DNA from: Melanopsichium pennsylvanicum | Lineage: Eukaryota > Basidiomycota > Ustilaginomycetes > Ustilaginales | Direction: 5' to 3' | DNA: 64,000 nucleotides | NCBI GenBank assembly: GCA_900208305.1 | Contig: OAPG01000002.1 | Span: 124,001 to 188,000, forward strand | Part shown: positions 59,701-64,000 of the stretch, piece by piece | How positions within the stretch are numbered: the stretch's first letter is position 1 | How the letters are laid out: each line of letters begins with the position of its first letter | Notes under the pieces: generated by a model | Seen by the model: only the letters and a program-made list of their open reading frames with translations | Told to the model about the DNA's origin: nothing | The model's database searches: none | Position numbers and translations under genes: made by a program

Positions 59701-60898
59701 GAAGTCCTGGAGGCAATGTGACACCACCCATATGATGCGAGCGGTCTTCGATCGAGACCAAGGGACTGGACGAGGACGTTGCGGCGGATTGCGAGGGAGT
59801 GAGAGGTCCTTCGACATCGATAGCAGACTCTTGTGAAGCGTTGGATATGCTGCGAGCACGTTGCTGCGCTCTGCCGGCTTCCGAGGTGGGATCGGCTTCG
59901 GGTCGAAGAGTGAGTACCTCTAGCTCTCTTCGGACGTCGGTAAAGTTGTAATTTGAGTACAGATAGACTGGCAAGGTTTGGTTTGCCTCGGGCGGGCAGC
60001 TCATCGGTAGAAGGTTCTGCTCCACCTTGCCCAACTTTTCGACTGCATCGCCATTCTGAGGTGAGGATGCACTGTGAGGAGCAGGCCCACTTGTGCTCGA
60101 GACTGGGGTGCTGGCTGTACCGTCTGTACTGTTGAGTGGGTCTTTTGCACGAGGATAGCACTTTGCCTTCTCGCCATCCTTGTACAGATACTTGGCGCCC
60201 ACTGCGAGAGAGCGGTAGGAGCCACATTGTTTTCGGAGGCGCTGTGCACCAATCCAACTGTTTTGCGATAGGCTGAAGAGGTTGACAGATTCGACATACT
60301 GGTTGGCGAGGTTCTGACCCCCAATGATGGAAAGAGTGTCGCCAGACAAAGACGAAAGATGAGCGTACCGAGGAGCAGGGCGGAGCGTGTCAGCTTGAGA
60401 GCTTGAGCCAGCATCATGCTCCGATGTTGAGCGGTGCGCAGCCACGTTGAAGCTGTAGTCCCATTGCTGAGATGTGAGATCGAATGCGAGCAGTTCGTCG
60501 AGCACACATAGCTCTTCGGCCGGTTCTCCTGCTTTGAGCTCTTCGGGGCGTTGCGAATAGCCCATACCGCCAAAGAAGAGAATCTTGTCTTGCCACAAGT
60601 CGGCCGAGTGAAAGTAGCGCGGTTGCGGCTGTTCCGATGTTTCTGCAGCCTCTGACCTGGATTTGGTGGCAGGTGAGATCCTTGACCATTTCATCTCGTC
60701 CAAATCGAGGCAGTAGAGTATGTTGACCATGCGACGGCTGCTGACGAGTCGACCTCCGAACAGGTAGATTTTCGCACCGAAGGCGATGCCATCTCGCGTC
60801 GACTCGACGAGCGTAGCTGAGGCACCAACAAGCGGTGGTGGTACATCGCCCGAGCAGAGGTGAAGCCGCGAAGACAAATTTGCGATTGATGGATGCAT
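56732..60898 (-). CDS. Kelch-repeat and BTB domain protein (Ral2-like)
   Basis: A 1388-residue protein. Residues about 10-520 form a Kelch propeller with blades recognisable as PPPLVGASATLV, IYLFGGRLVSSRRM, ILFFGGMGYSQRP, DTLSIIGGQN and YLLISGTYLAN. A BTB-like domain follows at about 575-760, interrupted by an acidic loop (GDFEIVCSDGLRIGCDRAILEARWPWFKVKM; later LALLQFVYTLRI). The C-terminal 550 residues are Ser/Gly/Ala-rich with a Lys/Glu-rich helical segment at about 1255-1300. The N-terminal Kelch plus BTB order and the SSRRM blade resemble fungal Ral2-like proteins; S. pombe Ral2 promotes Ras1 activation in mating and morphology. That role is an inference. Single exon, ATG at 60898. The neighbouring Kcs1 gene is 1.7 kb away. 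Confidence 0.85.
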   Translation of the reverse strand: MHPSIANLSSRLHLCSGDVPPPLVGASATLVESTRDGIAFGAKIYLFGGRLVSSRRMVNILYCLDLDEMKWSRISPATKSRSEAAETSEQPQPRYFHSADLWQDKILFFGGMGYSQRPEELKAGEPAEELCVLDELLAFDLTSQQWDYSFNVAAHRSTSEHDAGSSSQADTLRPAPRYAHLSSLSGDTLSIIGGQNLANQYVESVNLFSLSQNSWIGAQRLRKQCGSYRSLAVGAKYLYKDGEKAKCYPRAKDPLNSTDGTASTPVSSTSGPAPHSASSPQNGDAVEKLGKVEQNLLPMSCPPEANQTLPVYLYSNYNFTDVRRELEVLTLRPEADPTSEAGRAQQRARSISNASQESAIDVEGPLTPSQSAATSSSSPLVSIEDRSHHMGGVTLPPGLRFPTGALLGPYLLISGTYLANATQSFSIWALHLPTMVWSRIESGSALSTGSWNRALLWPGKNRLVVVGHKERDLVSDYNHRQTNWDHVVVLELEAWGIYQPPLSVLSEAAIQLGLDKLASTAPSAMATARALARGAGVFRPDEKAPTASSAETEANLEEPMRAPNLGGRGDFEIVCSDGLRIGCDRAILEARWPWFKVKMDEFRKKARRTLRIAYPAAQDPFSLRIIPEDIAEFLAEDDTDDEPVDPLVLPSANSDGMPGEKQKLMDPRFQPRHLQISEPSPVVLALLQFVYTLRICTALQRHPAVVCALMVLARTYQMEDLASWARHAAHVALAEDLNPKNSLTYARHGGALSPSSSITHAIDGTESSGLEVFRPAEALGLHPEERHRLAVCLYEAASLCGCEGLQIRALRVVMAIARWLQKHGAGPSTGGGSGNGLEKQGQGRNDGPSRDRSGSTSHYAGGSNGASASHSAGGQSRGGSSSNYRAATGGILGAAPSPLLQMPSPVPSMSRAGSDAASSQGPLTPNSIYQTFLDQRGGSFSSSTDASPSSLAFINGIESLDEQSGPEFRKMSSTQGLSGSRLEKYAAALSLQEQPSISTITTPSMMVAAASEIEPTEVTTSTTMRKRFSLFGRNTTSNTPSLADAPTFEQSRAGSSLGFVDSLIGNENVRVQMEEPQGASLLDHRISASANDGITSNQLSPPLLSSDDWSNRFKLPRHSIASRDVNPASSSSSALNSPALTMDPKQRHLQLSSATSSPSSEQFAVNSYGPRSEQDQVSRSTSISDASGASNSLHRSDSNASRHVSTPLGGIEISRDVSHLSPKEIAKLGKEERKRAEKEEKQRKKAEKAEYKRLAAEAVFGPKGSAGPSPAPETSDFAMYTAGAQVAGGESSTGTSSSRRSSEPSDSRSGTSTASPRTGSSLRTAYSPRSPATTAPAKRGEWSVTTANTASPWFSAPPPMMAPAGLKAMPKGNKSVHSLSGKSSARSR

Positions 60899-63618
60899 TT
60901 TGATTGAAGAATGTTGTGGTTGGTTGGGATTGTTTTTATTCGAGTGGATCGTATGAGCGGATTACAATCCGCCGTCGTTCAGTCGATGAGAAAGATGCTC
61001 GTCGGATTGGAATGCCTCTGTTTGTGTCGTCCGTGCGTCTAATTTCTAAGCGCGGTATGTGTGCACCTGTGTGTGACTGGATGGCAGCTGTCGTGGAAAG
61101 TTAGGGATGCATTTCAGGTTGCTGTACAACTTCGATGCCTGAGGCGATCTGCAGCCGTCGGTGGAAGCCTGCTGAATGAAGACGCTGGAATTTGCCTCGA
61201 ATTGCAGGACAACAAGCGTTGACAATGAGGCAACGTGGCACCGAAGAAGCGCGGCTCGCACAAGCGCAGCGTTGCGTGAGTGACTTGCGCTTTGTCTCGT
61301 TGTGGCGCTTTGGAGCGATCCTACTTTTTCAATATCGGTTCTTGCAATGAGACCGAAATGAGATTAGGCGGATCCAGGCGGGTAGAAAAGAAAGCCGAGG
61401 GATGGTGGGGATGAGTGTGGAAATCGATAGGCGATGAAGCAAGCTCAGGAGAGATGGACCTGGTGGACGAGGACATTCAGAGAGTCGTGGTATGGTGAGA
61501 GATGATGAAGGATGGTCGTGGATCAAGAATGGGAGGATCCGAATCACGCTGAGATTCAAGGCAAGGAAGGATGAGATGGTGAAAATCCCGAAGAGGAAGG
61601 TGTGCTTGCTTTGCTTGCTCGAGGCAGAAAGCTGCTACTGTACGTTGGCTACGACGTGAAGGATTAAATGCGCTTTTGATGGCGTTCGGTGAGCTGGAAC
61701 AAAAGACAGCATAGTTTGTGAAGATAGAGTGGTTGTGTTCTGTGCAAAGTGTGCCAGATTGTGCACCTTGAGAGCGGAGTGCAATTCAGTGTGTGACACA
61801 AGCACATCTGAAACATAAGATACAAGAAACAGAGGTGCGTCCTTCTTTTTCTTTTTCTTTTCTTGTTCTTTTTAATTTCTTTATTTTATTTTATTTTTCA
61901 TTTTTCTTATTCACGTCATGTCCTAATTTCACTGTAGTGTCCTGTGCATCATAGTATAGATCATGATCAGAAGATCAACTTTAAAGCTTTATTTTCTTCG
62001 GGTTTTCGTTTTTGTTAGGGTTAACTGTTTTTATTTTTCATTTTCTTGACAAAAGTCAGCTCCTATTGGATGCAGGAGAGGACGCTGGTTTGAGATTGCT
62101 ATCTGTCTCGCCCTGTCCCGGTCTTTGCTTCTTCGACAGAGTGGTGTGCTGCAATTTTACCTATCATGCCCAAGAGTTGGAAACAAGACGGCGTTTTACA
62201 AGACATTAAAACATGTCACCACACACCCTTGGGTTCAGTTGTTTGATTTGGTGTCGGTTTCATTAACCAAACCGTGCAAGCAAAGTGTCAGGCCTGGAGT
62301 AGAGTAACAAAAATTGTTCCTCTCTGCAAGTTGACAACAGATGAGCTCGGTGACCGAGTCTGGTACATACACTATGATGATGACTTGCCTCACTTTTGTC
62401 GCGGATAGAAGATATACCTGTCCGAGCCAGATTTGTGTAGAATCATTCCAAAACGAAGAAGAAAGAGGAAAAGACTTGTCCGTGGATTTGATAATATTCA
62501 ATAGTTAGGGTTACCCATCGCTGAAAAGCGAGCACGGTCGGAACACTGTAACAGACAAAGGCTCCCATATAAGAGAAAAGCGGTCGAGCCGAACTCTTCC
62601 TTTTATCTTGATATTTTCTTGGATTTTTCTCATGCTTTTTGGGGCCCAGCTGCCAAATCTCGCTTCGAACAGGCGAACCATAGATTGGCTTCAGTCCCGG
62701 CCCCCTCTCCCGTGCCAAAATGGTACACAGCCCATATAAGACACCACCTCAGACGGTCTTCAAGAGATCTGGACAAATATGCGCTAAAAGCTGACCTGAT
62801 GCTCCAAGCAAGACCGTGAGAACAATCCCGGCTGCTGCTCATCCGGTCTGCTCAACATTCGCTCTCGCAAGACACACTCTCTTGCTGCCATGAAACGCCT
62901 CCAACAAGCTTGATTGGTCCAAGCTTTGCACCGGAGCATTGGCTCACTACTGTGATGCTACTGTAAGCGAAATTCTCTCGCTTTCCTCTTTGAGCAGCTC
63001 GCCCTACAGAGTCGTTGGTTCGTCGTATATGCTGCACAGTCAAGGTCAACTGCCACAGTCGGGAGTGTTCAACCTTAGACAGATCTGGTCTGCTTCGAAT
63101 CCTGGCTGCTGCCACACCTACATTCACGCTGTACAACTTGTGTCATGTCGAGGCTGTCACGCGCGGAACATAGGCTCGAAACCGGTCCAACTCAGTTCAA
63201 ACAATTCGAGGTCGAGGCTAAGTTAGCGTCACTCTGTCATTGTAGGGTCATAGCGCCACGTCAAGCAAACGCTCACTTACTCTAACTCACTGTGCTGTGC
63301 GTGTCTCGGTCACAACTTGGGCGGCGTGAGTATTGGTACTCGGTGCTAAATAGACAAGATCAACGGTCGTTAGTCAAGGAGAATCGAGTCGGGCGGCAAT
63401 TTAGGTATACCTTTTTGTTGATGGCATCAGTTCTATGCTGGCACTCCTTGGCGCGTTCGGTGATTTGCAGCAAGCCTGGTACAATGGGGCACATTTCTTC
63501 GCAACCGTCAATCCGAGGCCACCTCGTTTCAATTACACTACCTTCTATGCAAGATCTGACTCCAGATTGCTGAATGAATTCCTTCCCCCGCCCTGAGCCT
63601 AACTTATGTCCATTTTGA
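60899..63618. other. Long intergenic region
   Basis: No gene recognised. It includes the Kelch/BTB promoter and an AT-rich T-tract zone at about 61840-62050. Short frames on both strands lack family features. Confidence 0.5.
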
Positions 63619-64000
63619 GGCACCGTCCTGCAAGTGCGCTGTGACACTTTGCAGCATCTTCGTCCAGATTCGAAGGACAAACCAATTTCGGATGCTGCCC
63701 GCGACATTCGGGGTGCGTGGGAGGTCAAGCGAGCAGCTCCGAATAGGGGTAGAACGATTCAGCTGGACAGAGCCGAAGTGGCGGTGGGAACGCATGGCAC
63801 CATGGGCGGCGAAACTGTACTAGAGCACAGCAGGGAGGGTCAAAAGGAAGGTGATCATGCGACTTGTTCAGCCTTGCTACGACTCTTCGAAGGCAATCAT
63901 GCAACTCCCCATCATTCTCTAAGTGGAACATTCTCTGTCGAGGTCAACGCCGCCGATGTCAAAACTATGATGGATCACTCGGAGAATGTCCAGTTCAACT
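63619..64000 (+). CDS. Possible start of a gene running off right edge
   Basis: The frame beginning after a TGA at 63616-63618 is open to the window end (127 codons). The only early ATG is at 63802, so about 66 residues would be in view. Just upstream of the open stretch's middle, TTTGCAG at 63648-63654 could be a splice acceptor for an exon starting at 63655. The translation (for example SGTFSVEVNAADVKTMMDH) looks protein-like but matches no family I recognise. It could be a chance open frame. Confidence 0.25.

Noticed and set aside
1..64000. CRISPR array, prokaryotic operon or phage-type system
   Set aside because: No spaced direct repeats or ribosome-binding-site-linked gene strings; content, introns and tRNA splicing are eukaryotic.

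Overview
The window looks like nuclear DNA of a basidiomycete yeast or filamentous fungus, most likely a smut (Ustilaginomycotina, Ustilago/Sporisorium/Pseudozyma type). The reasons are: long, almost intron-free genes on both strands; large Ser/Pro/Ala-rich low-complexity extensions and insertions; fungal orthologues such as an aspartokinase of the Hom3 type, verprolin, Ppn1, Kcs1, an exo-beta-1,3-glucanase and Yea4; spliceosomal introns with GT..AG ends and CTGAC-like branch sites; and a secreted precursor full of Kex2 sites, a protein type known from smuts. The assignment is an inference from gene content. No sequence comparison was run.

Layout, left to right. 1-3378 (-): 5' part of a very large, serine-rich protein with Ecl1-like cysteine clusters, running off the left edge. 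6810-8741 (+): aspartokinase. 10129-12474 (+): single-pass membrane protein with a mucin-like ectodomain. 12722-14120 (-): verprolin/WIP, two exons. 18159-20006 (+): secreted GH5 exo-beta-1,3-glucanase. 22082-23566 (-) and 24399-26795 (+): divergent chromatin pair, a CARM1/PRMT4-type arginine methyltransferase and a BRD8/Bdc1-type bromodomain protein. 27870-28934 (+): short-chain dehydrogenase. 29260-30846 (-): tRNA dihydrouridine synthase Dus1. 31520-31625 (-): intron-containing tRNA with an ambiguous anticodon. 32459-35599 (-): RRM plus YTH RNA-binding protein. About 37.9-38.9 kb: a poly-A tract, AT-rich DNA and a GC-rich LTR-like fragment. 40111-41610 (-): Kex2-processed secreted precursor. 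43234-44570 (+): SURF1/Shy1, two exons. 44724-46133 (-): UDP-sugar transporter. 46521-47108 (+): small OB-fold protein resembling Ten1. 47281-49491 (-): endopolyphosphatase Ppn1. 50114-55003 (-): inositol hexakisphosphate kinase Kcs1. 56732-60898 (-): Kelch/BTB protein. 60899-64000 is almost empty apart from an open frame that runs off the right edge.

Most genes are independent housekeeping functions with their own promoters, as expected for a fungus. Three local links stand out. The PRMT4-like and BRD8-like genes share a divergent 832-bp promoter region. Ppn1 and Kcs1 are neighbours, and both act in polyphosphate/inositol-pyrophosphate phosphate homeostasis. Verprolin, the membrane protein, the glucanase and the Kelch/BTB gene all plausibly act in polarised growth and the cell surface.

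The most promising undescribed item is the 499-residue Kex2-type precursor at 40111-41610, predicted to release about ten secreted peptides, two of which are near-repeats. Other points of interest are catalytic or binding domains interrupted by long low-complexity insertions (YTH, PRMT4, Kcs1), the odd tRNA, and recurrent TGTAATTTAC-type inverted repeats between genes.
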